Positions 1 through 5,971 of a stretch of DNA of 15,107 bases are shown piece after piece. The translations under genes and the position numbers were made by a program. Origin of the DNA: SW10 sp965657795 (GTDB lineage Bacteria > Verrucomicrobiota > Verrucomicrobiia > Verrucomicrobiales > Akkermansiaceae); contig CBFHQJ010000110.1 of assembly GCA_965657795.1 (NCBI GenBank), positions 1-15,107 of the forward strand, given 5' to 3'. Position 1 is the first letter of the stretch. Each line of letters starts with the position of its first letter. The notes under the pieces are model-generated. The model worked only from the letters and a program-made list of their open reading frames with translations. It had not been told where the DNA came from and did no database searches.

Positions 1-711
1 AGCCTCACCGCTCTCATCGCAGGCGGGCTTGTCTATCTGGGCCTGCGCCGAAAACACCAAACACAGCTTCAGTCCCTCGCCGCCAAGCAAGCCCTCGAAC
101 AAGAACGCAGCCGCATCGCCCGCGACATTCACGATGACCTGGGCGCCAGCCTCACACGCATCTCCCTCCTCAGCCAAACTCCATCAACTGAAAACGATCA
201 GCCCAAATCCGCCATGGGGCAAATCCGATCCACCACCCGTGACCTTATGCGATCCATGGACGGCGTCGTCTGGGCCATCAGTCCGGAGAATGATCACTTC
301 GATGACCTTGCGAACTACCTCAGCTCCTACGCACAGGAATTCCTAAGTGTCGCGAACATTCGCTGCCGACTCAACTTCCCCGTCGACCTTCCCGAGCGCA
401 AACTCTCGGCCCAACTCCGGCACAATCTCCTCCTCGCTTTCAAGGAAGCCCTCAACAATATCGTCAAATACGCCCGCGCCAGCGAGGTGCATATCTCCCT
501 GAAACCAGAAGTACGGTTCTTCCACCTGAAAATTCAGGACAACGGGAATGGCATCGATTCCGCCACTCCAAGCGATCGAACCCACGCCGGAAACGGCATG
601 GCCAACATGGAAGAACGCATGAAAGAAATCGGAGGGAGCTGCCACTTTCAGAGCTCTTCAGAAAAGGGCACCCTCGTGGAATTCAAAGTGCCCTTTTCAC
701 TCAAATCATAA
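1..711 (+). CDS. Sensor histidine kinase, HisKA_3/HATPase type, C-terminal part (5' end outside window)
   Basis: The reading frame is open from base 1 to a TAA at 709-711, giving the last 236 residues of a longer protein. The first visible residues form the end of a membrane helix followed by RRK and a short coiled stretch. A HisKA_3 dimerisation motif follows (RIARDIHDDLGASL), whose phospho-acceptor His is visible residue 44 (bases 130-132). The ATPase domain shows an N-box (KEALNNIVKYA), a G1-type DNGNGID and a G2-type GNGMANMEERM. It should autophosphorylate on His and pass phosphate to the response regulator 63 bases downstream on the same strand, probably its operon partner. The sensor part is not in the window; a helix this close to the His would fit a large periplasmic sensor, but that is inference. 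An internal ATG at 214 is only a Met inside the His-box region, not a start. Confidence 0.93.
   Translation, partial: SLTALIAGGLVYLGLRRKHQTQLQSLAAKQALEQERSRIARDIHDDLGASLTRISLLSQTPSTENDQPKSAMGQIRSTTRDLMRSMDGVVWAISPENDHFDDLANYLSSYAQEFLSVANIRCRLNFPVDLPERKLSAQLRHNLLLAFKEALNNIVKYARASEVHISLKPEVRFFHLKIQDNGNGIDSATPSDRTHAGNGMANMEERMKEIGGSCHFQSSSEKGTLVEFKVPFSLKS
661..698. repeat. 11-bp perfect inverted repeat at the 3' end of the histidine kinase gene
   Basis: GAAAAGGGCAC (661-671) is repeated in inverted form as GTGCCCTTTTC (688-698) around a 16-base loop, just before the stop codon at 709. No T-run follows, so it is not a standard intrinsic terminator. It could stabilise the mRNA end or act with the hairpin at 715-740, or be chance within coding sequence. 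Confidence 0.6.
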
Positions 712-714
712 ACC

Positions 715-740
715 GTCTGTCACTAGAACACGGGACAGAC
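715..740. repeat. 7-bp inverted repeat between kinase and response regulator genes
   Basis: GTCTGTC (715-721) and GACAGAC (734-740) form perfect arms around a 12-base loop in the 63-base intercistronic gap. It may be an mRNA processing or stability hairpin between the two genes, or an operator. There is no T-run after it. The function is inferred; only the symmetry is seen. Confidence 0.45.
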
Positions 741-774
741 AGCACTAAACATTTCCCCCTATCATCTCGAACAA

Positions 775-1452
775 GTGAGTGCTCCATCAAACGACATCGC
801 CGTCTCTATTATTGAAGATGACCTTTCCCTACGTGCAATCTATGCGGACTGGATCAAGAAAACCGATGGATTTGATCTCGTCAGTCTTTACGACGATGGT
901 CAAAAAGCTTTCGAAGGAATTCCAGAAGACAAACCCGATGTCGTCCTCTCCGACATCAATCTCCCCGGACTCAATGGAGTGGAATGCGTCCGCGGCCTCA
1001 AGCAACAGCTCCCCAAGGTCCAGTTTGTCATGATCACCGTTTATGAAGATTCAAATCGTATCTTCAAAGCACTTGAAGCCGGAGCCACCGGCTACCTCCT
1101 CAAGCAAACCCCACGTGCCCAACTCCTCGCCTCCCTCCGTGAAGTCTACGAAGGCGGCTCCCCCATGAGCAGCGGCATCGCCAGAAAGGTCGTCAAATGT
1201 TTCCGCAAATCTCCCCCCATCGCCGAGGAAAACGAACTCAGCCAACTTTCCAAACGCGAAGAAGAAGTCCTCGACTTTCTCTCACAAGGATACCTCTGCA
1301 AGGAAATCTCCGAATCTCTCGGAATCAGCACCCACACCGTCGACACCTACCGTCGCCGTATTTACGAAAAGCTCCACGTCCACTCCCGAGCCCAGGCAAC
1401 AGCCCGCTACAACGAGCTCAAACCCGCATCGGTGAAAGCGCCACAAGAATAA
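775..1452 (+). CDS. NarL/FixJ-type response regulator (REC + LuxR HTH)
   Basis: A 225-residue two-domain regulator. The receiver domain (about residues 8-125) has the acidic cluster EDD at 14-16, the phospho-acceptor Asp at 60 (SDINLPGLNG), Thr88 and Lys110 (YLLK). The C-terminal LuxR-type helix-turn-helix (about 156-215) reads LSKREEEVLDFLSQG, then KEISESLGISTHTVDTYRRRIYEKL. Length and order are normal for the family. When phosphorylated by the upstream HisKA_3 kinase it should dimerise and bind DNA as a transcriptional regulator. The start is GTG at 775, the first start before the REC core; no clear Shine-Dalgarno precedes it. The target genes are unknown. The sugar porter downstream is a possible target by proximity only. 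Confidence 0.94.
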   Translation: MSAPSNDIAVSIIEDDLSLRAIYADWIKKTDGFDLVSLYDDGQKAFEGIPEDKPDVVLSDINLPGLNGVECVRGLKQQLPKVQFVMITVYEDSNRIFKALEAGATGYLLKQTPRAQLLASLREVYEGGSPMSSGIARKVVKCFRKSPPIAEENELSQLSKREEEVLDFLSQGYLCKEISESLGISTHTVDTYRRRIYEKLHVHSRAQATARYNELKPASVKAPQE

Positions 1453-1633
1453 CAACTCACCGGGAGAGGTTGGGACACGCGCCTTTCTGCAGCGATCATC
1501 AGAGATCAGATCAACCGTGGCCGAGACGGGACCGATGGCAGGTTACTTCGTCATTACGTTAAACCAAAGAACGGGCCATCATCAAAACTGGGGCGTATGG
1601 AAGGGCCCAGACACAACCTGGACGATCGACCGT

Positions 1634-1659
1634 CTTAGGCATCAATGACGATGCCTGAG
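1634..1659. repeat. 10-bp inverted repeat downstream of the response regulator
   Basis: CTTAGGCATC (1634-1643) and GATGCCTGAG (1650-1659) pair with one G-T wobble around the 6-base loop AATGAC. The bases after it (TCAAAAAACTT) give no T-run on either strand at the right side, so a plain intrinsic terminator is not supported. It may be an operator or an RNA hairpin of unknown role. Confidence 0.5.
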
Positions 1660-1723
1660 TCAAAAAACTTATGGCGAACCTCCTCAAGAACAACAGGAAA
1701 AAGCAGCCTCTCACCTCAACTGC

Positions 1724-1748
1724 GCCAACTTCCAGATCGAAAGTTGGC
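1724..1748. repeat. 8-bp inverted repeat just upstream of the sugar porter gene
   Basis: GCCAACTT (1724-1731) and AAGTTGGC (1741-1748) are perfect arms with a 9-base centre, ending 44 bases before the porter ATG. Position and symmetry fit a repressor operator of the LacI/GntR kind or a 5'-leader hairpin. No regulator gene of that type lies in the window, so the role is inferred. Confidence 0.45.
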
Positions 1749-1792
1749 AAATGAAGCCCGCTGGCTCACAACAGTAAAGATTCAGGACAGAT

Positions 1793-3322
1793 ATGATTGC
1801 ACCAAACTCCAAACTCCTTCTCTGGGCCGTCACCTGCGCCCTCGCCGGATTCATTTTCGGATTCGACCTCATTGTCATCTCCGGAGCCGAACAAAAGATC
1901 CAGACTCTCTGGGGACTCAGCGGACTGGAACACGGTCTCGCCATGAGCGCAGCGCTTTGGGGCACCGTCCTGGGCTCCATTTTCGGAGGCGGCCCCACCG
2001 ACCGCTTCGGACGAAAGAAAGTCCTCCTCTGGATTGGCATCCTCTACTTCGTTTCAGCCGTCGGATCGGCCTTCGCGCCCAACGTCACCTTTTTCGCAAT
2101 CTCCCGTTTTATCGGCGGCATCGGGATAGGCGTTTCCACCGTCGCAGCTCCGCTCTTCATCTCGGAGATTTCCCCGGCCGATCGACGCGGGCGCCTCACC
2201 GGCATGTTCCAGTTCAACATCGTCCTGGGCCTTCTCATCGCCACTCTTTCCAATGCCTTCATCGGGCAGATTCTCGGCAGCGACAGTGAAACCGCCTGGC
2301 GCTGGATGCTTGGAATCGAGGCCCTCCCCGCACTCATCTATTCCTTCATGTGCTTCAGTCTCCCTGAAAGCCCGCGTTGGCTCATCGACAACGGACAGCG
2401 AGCCGAAGGGAAACGCATTCTTGGCGAAATAAATCCAAGCCTCAGCCAAACAGAACTCGAAGAAAAAGTCACCGGAATCGAACAAGCCGCCGACCTTGAA
2501 TCAGGCGACCCCAAGGTTCATTGGAAGCCACTCAAACTCGCTCTTCTTCTCGCCTTTCTTGCTGCCTTCTTTAACCAACTCTCCGGCATCAATGCCATTT
2601 TGGGCTTCTCCCCACGCATCCTCGGCATGACCGGATTTGCGCCAGGCGAGTCTCTCTTCAACGCCTCCCTGATCACCTTGGTGAATCTCATCTTCACCTT
2701 GGTCGGGCTTCGCCTCATCGACAAACTCGGACGCCGCACACTTCTCTATATCGGCTCGTTTGGATACATCGCATCGCTCTCAATCTGCGCGTGGGCTTTC
2801 CACAACTACAAAGCCCCCTTCGCCGATGCCGCCGACGCAATCAATTTGAAGAACAATGCTTCCGCCATCGCTGCGGACATTTCCCTTCTACCTGATCGAT
2901 ACGCTTCTCAAGTCACCGCCAAGAACCTCTCCGAGGACCACATCAAAGAAGTCGCCGCGACTTCACTCAAGTCTGCCAAGGTAGAAACCGGAGCGGGAAG
3001 CACCCTCGTTCTAATCTGCATTCTCGGCTTCATCGCCGCCCACGCGGTGGGACAGGGTGCGGTCATCTGGGTTCTCATTTCCGAGATCTTTCCTGCCGTC
3101 GCACGTGGCTTCGGACAATCCCTCGGCAGCGCTACCCACTGGATTTTCGCCGCCATCCTGACCTTCGCCTTCCCGCTGGCCATGGAAGCCTTCTCCGCGT
3201 CTCAGATCTTCGGATTCTTTGCCTTCATGATGATCCTGCAGCTCATCTGGGTGAAAATAATGGTCCCTGAAACCAAGGGTATATCACTCGAAGAAATGCA
3301 GCACAAATTGAGCAAACACTAG
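1793..3322 (+). CDS. Sugar porter family MFS transporter
   Basis: A 509-residue inner-membrane transporter, probably a sugar:H+ symporter. The ATG at 1793 has AGGA five bases upstream. Sugar-porter signatures appear in order: GFIFGFDLIVISGA (19-32), GPTDRFGRKK (67-76), RFIGGIGIGVSTVAAPLFISEISPA (105-129), PESPRWLI (191-198), NQLSGINAILGFSP (261-274), DKLGRRTLL (310-318), a TM10 motif GAVIWVLISEIFPAVARG (422-439) and PETKG (492-496). The first Gln of the usual QQ-GIN sugar-site motif is Asn261. A soluble, Lys/Ala/Asp-rich stretch of about 60 residues (340-400) separates the helices that would be TM9 and TM10, longer than in E. coli XylE-type porters. The substrate cannot be read from the sequence; hexose, xylose or a uronate are all possible. 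It lies alone behind a 340-base gap, so it is probably its own transcription unit. Confidence 0.93.
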   Translation: MIAPNSKLLLWAVTCALAGFIFGFDLIVISGAEQKIQTLWGLSGLEHGLAMSAALWGTVLGSIFGGGPTDRFGRKKVLLWIGILYFVSAVGSAFAPNVTFFAISRFIGGIGIGVSTVAAPLFISEISPADRRGRLTGMFQFNIVLGLLIATLSNAFIGQILGSDSETAWRWMLGIEALPALIYSFMCFSLPESPRWLIDNGQRAEGKRILGEINPSLSQTELEEKVTGIEQAADLESGDPKVHWKPLKLALLLAFLAAFFNQLSGINAILGFSPRILGMTGFAPGESLFNASLITLVNLIFTLVGLRLIDKLGRRTLLYIGSFGYIASLSICAWAFHNYKAPFADAADAINLKNNASAIAADISLLPDRYASQVTAKNLSEDHIKEVAATSLKSAKVETGAGSTLVLICILGFIAAHAVGQGAVIWVLISEIFPAVARGFGQSLGSATHWIFAAILTFAFPLAMEAFSASQIFGFFAFMMILQLIWVKIMVPETKGISLEEMQHKLSKH

Positions 3323-3414
3323 AGACCACTGCCTCTAAAAACCAACACCGCATCCCCCCGCTGGCGTTCCCAGACAAGTGGTCGAACGCAACCTCGCCTA
3401 AAAAAATCGGTAAA

Positions 3415-3490
3415 TGGAGCCGCTGGACGGAATTGAACCGTCGACCTATTCATTACGAGTGAATTGCTCTACCCCTGAGCTACAGCGGCT
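3415..3490 (-). tRNA. tRNA-Thr (anticodon CGT), CCA encoded
   Basis: Read on the minus strand, bases 3490 to 3418 fold as a 73-base cloverleaf followed by an encoded CCA (3417-3415). The acceptor arms AGCCGCT and AGCGGCT are fully complementary. The D stem is GCTC/GAGC, the anticodon stem ATTCA/TGAAT with loop CTCGTAA, and the T arm GACGG-TTCAATT-CCGTC. The anticodon is CGT, reading ACG (Thr). The structure is complete and looks functional. Confidence 0.97.
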
Positions 3491-3504
3491 TTTACACTGT
3501 AAAA
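3490..3504. repeat. 15-base palindrome abutting the 5' end of tRNA-Thr
   Basis: TTTTACA and TGTAAAA flank a single central C. The palindrome directly touches (and by one base includes) the mature 5' end of the tRNA gene, so it lies in the precursor leader or promoter. It may be a hairpin in the leader removed by RNase P, or a protein site; this is inference. Confidence 0.4.
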
Positions 3505-3801
3505 GTGGGTGGGGCGTCGTCAGAAACGTTGATCATTCAGCGATTCCTTCGGACAGACTTTCTCTAGCAAAACGCTCGTGCGAAGCAAACGCGATTTTTC
3601 AGAATCGCATCATTGTCATCGCTTGCAGCCCGATTGCATGGCAAGGGAGCGGTCGGTTTGACCACTCCCTTGGGAATTCCTCTCACTAAATACTTAAGGG
3701 GTATCCCCCTCTTTTTTCAGGTTTGGCGTTCCATTTTCCAAACAGGAGGCAGACATCGAAAATTTTTCCGAGGACGCGGGGAACATACACACGAAACACC
3801 A
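3505..3801. other. Non-coding gap with three hairpins between tRNA-Thr and the repeat-protein gene
   Basis: No gene is supported. There are three inverted repeats. GCGATT/AATCGC lies at 3591-3608. A strong stem at 3643-3671 (AAGGGAG, mismatch, GGTC, loop GGTTT, GACC, mismatch, CTCCCTT) has 11 paired bases. AGGGG-TATC-CCCCT at 3697-3710 is followed by CTTTTTT. The last resembles a weak plus-strand intrinsic terminator, although no plus-strand gene is seen just before it. The stretch is also the 3' untranslated side of the minus-strand repeat-protein gene, so some of these stems may end that transcript. Confidence 0.5.
3697..3717 (+). terminator. Weak intrinsic-terminator-like hairpin
   Basis: A 5-bp G/C stem (AGGGG 3697-3701, CCCCT 3706-3710, loop TATC) is followed by C and six T. 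The short stem makes this a weak call. If real, it would stop plus-strand transcription entering from the sugar porter side or ending a small RNA in this gap. Confidence 0.3.
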
Positions 3802-5154
3802 CTATCGTCCTCTTCCAAATCCACGATCACGACCACCTCCGCGGGAAGCATCTTCAATCACTTTTTGTTGCGATTCTTGAGAAAGTCCACTGTTGGGCAA
3901 CCAAGCCTTGGCTTCGTCCGCATTACTGCGGACCCAGGAACGGGCCACCGATTCGAGTGTTTCAGTTCGCATTTCCTGGTTACCAATGGAAGCCGCCCAT
4001 TCTGCCGCAATCGCCGGATCTTCCCGGTCAAAAGTCCGCGCAAACGAACTCACGGCAGCGTCACGAGCCGGTGACTCGGTCATTGTGGTCAGATAATTAC
4101 CGGCTGCAGTAGGATCTTCGCGGGTCCAACGCCCCATCGATTCTTGCATCGCGCTCGCCTGGGTTGCTTCAGGAAGGTCCTGAGCCCAATTCACCGCGGC
4201 GGCAGCATCTGCTCTCGACAATTCTTCCGCGATCTCCCGCACAGCACGCTCCGCATATTCCTGATCGGCGTGCCCCTTTACCCACTCGGCGGCAGCTTGA
4301 GGATCACTCTGGGCATAGCCCTCAGCCACCTGATCAAAGGCAGAAGACTTCAAAGATCCTTCGGGCAATCCTTCAGCCCACGACGTCGCCTTACTCATCC
4401 CCTGCTGCATCTGAGCCTTGGCAATCGCCTCCATTTGACGATCCACGGCAAAACCTCTCCAACGATTGTCTCCGCCACCTTCGCCCTCAGCGGTCTGGGC
4501 CGCGTCCAGTTCCAACACAAAAGCCGTAGCAGCTTCGGGATCAGTCGATGCCAATCCGCTCACCACTCCCTGAGTCAGCATTCCTTTTTCAAATCCACCT
4601 TCAAGACCGCCAAGATGAGCCTTGGCTCCTTCCGGATCGGAACTCGCCCAACCTTTCATGGCTGAAATAGACGCAAAGCCCCGGCGGCGACCGTCGCCGC
4701 CAAGATCCCCGACGGCAGCCAGAGCGGCCTCACCATCGAGTTTACCCCACGCTTCCAGCAACAATCCCATTTGCTGACCGGTTTCCTCACCTCCCTTTTG
4801 ACGTTCAATGAGAGCATCAAAAACCTCGCGGGCATTCTCCGGTCGCAGCTCCAGAAGGAGGTCTGCAAAAAGCTTATTAGCGAGGAGAGCATCTCTCTCT
4901 TGCTGATATTGGGCGACCGTAATTCCGCCACCTCCGCCACTTCGTCCATTCAAATCGCCACCTCCATTGACAGCCCCACCCTGAGAACGACCTCCGCTTC
5001 GGGAAGAACCATTTCTCTGGGAAAGTCCGGACTCCGAACGGCCTCCATTTTCCTGACCATCCTGTCCATCAACTGCGGGTTCTGACCGGCCAATCAGGAA
5101 CGCGGCAACAGCCACTCCGAGCCAAACGAGATTAAGGATTGCGATATTTTTCAT
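3802..5154 (-). CDS. Exported or membrane-anchored DP-AA-W helical repeat protein
   Basis: A 450-residue protein. The N-terminus MKNIAILNLVWLGVAVAAFLIG is an uncleaved anchor or signal peptide. Then comes a Gly/Ser/Asn/Arg-rich linker (about 26-77), a helical region, and about eight repeats of 31-32 residues from about 166 to 436. Key positions per unit are W/Y-A at the start, DP-x-AA, then W about four residues later (for example SDPQAAAEWV, EDPAIAAEWA). The tail is Arg/Gly-rich. Repeats of this kind are frequent in Verrucomicrobiota and their function is not established; a helical-hairpin solenoid for protein binding is likely. I chose ATG 5154, not the ATG at 5202, because the signal sequence starts there and because the predicted promoter (5203-5240) would initiate downstream of 5202. 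It lies 103 bases behind the ECF sigma gene on the same strand. Confidence 0.85.
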   Translation of the reverse strand: MKNIAILNLVWLGVAVAAFLIGRSEPAVDGQDGQENGGRSESGLSQRNGSSRSGGRSQGGAVNGGGDLNGRSGGGGGITVAQYQQERDALLANKLFADLLLELRPENAREVFDALIERQKGGEETGQQMGLLLEAWGKLDGEAALAAVGDLGGDGRRRGFASISAMKGWASSDPEGAKAHLGGLEGGFEKGMLTQGVVSGLASTDPEAATAFVLELDAAQTAEGEGGGDNRWRGFAVDRQMEAIAKAQMQQGMSKATSWAEGLPEGSLKSSAFDQVAEGYAQSDPQAAAEWVKGHADQEYAERAVREIAEELSRADAAAAVNWAQDLPEATQASAMQESMGRWTREDPTAAGNYLTTMTESPARDAAVSSFARTFDREDPAIAAEWAASIGNQEMRTETLESVARSWVRSNADEAKAWLPNSGLSQESQQKVIEDASRGGGRDRGFGRGR

Positions 5155-5202
5155 GGTTTTGAATGTGTGATTTAAAAGAAGGGATCCCTCCTTTTCCTCC
5201 AC

Positions 5203-5240
5203 ATGCGCAAAGGGAGGTTCAAATCCGCAAAAAAAATCTC
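5203..5240 (-). promoter_or_regulatory. Candidate ECF-sigma promoter of the repeat-protein gene
   Basis: Read on the minus strand, GAGATTTTTTTTGCGGATTT is followed by 13 bases and CGCAT (5207-5203). The same arrangement, GCGGATTT-N13-CGTAT, precedes the WD40 kinase gene. Both the spacing and a CG-starting -10 resemble ECF-type promoters. Initiation near 5195 would leave a leader of about 40 bases before ATG 5154. Recognition by the neighbouring sigma factor is inference. Confidence 0.5.
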
Positions 5241-5257
5241 AATCTTTTGCAAATGAT

Positions 5258-5812
5258 TCAGGAATCCCCCTTCAGCCTTCGACTCAGCCACACCCTACCG
5301 TATTGCCAAATCCCTTCAGCCGTGCGCTTTTTCACCCCGAGAGCATCGGCCGTCTCCTGCATCGAAAGCCCGATAAAATAGCGCAGCTTTACAAGTTCCG
5401 CAGTCTGGGGATCCTCCTCTTCCAGTTCCTCCAACACCTCATGAACGGCAAGCAATTCGTGATCCGGAACTTCGGAACGAATTGCTGATTCTTCAAACTC
5501 AGCCGAAGAGTCTCCGCCCCCTCGCTTGGCCGCCAACTTTCTACGCGCATGATCCACCAATATCCTTCTCATGGATTCGGCCGCGGCTCCAAAAAAATGC
5601 CGTCGTCCTTCCCACAGTTCTTGAGAAGACTTCTCAAGATTCAACCATGCTTCATGAACCAACGCGGTCGCCTGCAGGGTATGCCCCTTCCTCTCGCGAG
5701 CCATCTTTGCCCGTGCCAATTCCCTTAGTTCATCATAGACCACAGCCAGAAGTTCTTCCTTCGAAGCCTCACCACGCTCCACCTTCGAGATAATCAGCGT
5801 AACATCGTCCAT
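5258..5812 (-). CDS. ECF sigma factor, Sigma70_ECF/TIGR02999 type (Ser/Thr-kinase-linked)
   Basis: A 184-residue RNA polymerase sigma factor. Region 2 covers about 20-95 with the subfamily hallmarks LQATALVHEAWLNL (46-59), FFGAAAESMRRILVDHARR (73-91) and KRGGG. Region 4 covers about 125-180 with an HTH (LSMQETADALGVKKRTAEGIW). The start is ATG 5812 (MDDVTLIISKVERGE), with GGGGA and AGG just upstream and the normal family length. The 56 extra in-frame codons further upstream do not resemble the family and cross the divergent promoter region. No anti-sigma gene is present. In region 2.2 the usual acidic run of many ECFs is replaced by QAT-A with Thr49. In related kinase-linked ECFs (EcfP with PknT in Vibrio parahaemolyticus) Thr phosphorylation activates the sigma; the same is inferred here, with the divergent kinase as candidate. 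Confidence 0.93.
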   Translation of the reverse strand: MDDVTLIISKVERGEASKEELLAVVYDELRELARAKMARERKGHTLQATALVHEAWLNLEKSSQELWEGRRHFFGAAAESMRRILVDHARRKLAAKRGGGDSSAEFEESAIRSEVPDHELLAVHEVLEELEEEDPQTAELVKLRYFIGLSMQETADALGVKKRTAEGIWQYGRVWLSRRLKGDS

Positions 5813-5971
5813 CCTTCCCCAAGGTCGCAAATTGGCAGGTGTTTGAAAAGTTTCGTATTCCAACTTCTTTAACGTTAGATTTTTTTGCGGATTTCGAAAT
5901 TCCTTTTCGTATATTAAGAGAGGGGTTGTCTCCAGACAGCAGAAACAGGAAGCCCCTTCCAACCTAAAAAA
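5813..5971. promoter_or_regulatory. Divergent promoter region between sigma factor and WD40 kinase
   Basis: This 159-base AT-rich gap serves both divergent genes. It holds the GCGGATTT element on the plus strand and the perfect 10-base palindrome ATTTCGAAAT (5891-5900). Because of the palindrome the minus strand also reads GGAATTT, an ECF -35-like string that could serve the sigma gene itself. An alternative housekeeping-type plus-strand pair, TTGCGG (5885-5890) and TATATT (5910-5915), has a 19-base spacer and is weaker. Confidence 0.45.
5877..5913 (+). promoter_or_regulatory. Candidate ECF-sigma promoter of the WD40 kinase gene
   Basis: AGATTTTTTTGCGGATTT (5877-5894) is followed by 13 bases and CGTATA (5908-5913). 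The 18-base block matches the one upstream of the repeat-protein gene except for one T in the T-run, and the distance to the CG-starting -10 is identical. Initiation near 5920 would give a leader of about 50 bases before GTG 5972. The assignment to the adjacent ECF sigma is inference. Confidence 0.55.

Larger units (their letters stand above)
1453..1792. other. 340-base gap between response regulator and sugar porter; no supported gene
   Basis: No reading frame here looks like a gene. The longest, 63 codons on the minus strand (1559-1750), resembles no family I know. The gap carries two clean inverted repeats, listed separately. A short AGGA at 1784-1787 serves as ribosome binding site for the porter. 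I could not place a convincing -35/-10 pair. Confidence 0.6.

Noticed and set aside
1634..1665. Intrinsic terminator of the response regulator gene
   Set aside because: The stem is good but is followed by TCAAAAAACTT instead of a T-run; on the other strand the T-run precedes the stem.
1559..1750. Minus-strand 63-codon frame in the gap before the sugar porter
   Set aside because: No recognisable domain, no good ribosome binding site; it spans both inverted repeats and is probably non-coding.
1645..2289. Plus-strand 214-codon frame rich in Arg and His
   Set aside because: It overlaps the sugar porter in another frame; the porter has clear family motifs, and the Arg/His-rich product is a typical shadow of GC-rich coding sequence.
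3613..4665. Several plus-strand frames (3613-4074, 3723-4112, 4144-4665) opposite the repeat-protein gene
   Set aside because: They are antisense shadows of the repeat protein, whose periodic DP-AA-W pattern proves the minus strand is coding.
5155..5202. Earlier ATG (5202) for the repeat protein
   Set aside because: It would put 16 polar residues before a good signal sequence and lies upstream of the predicted transcription start.
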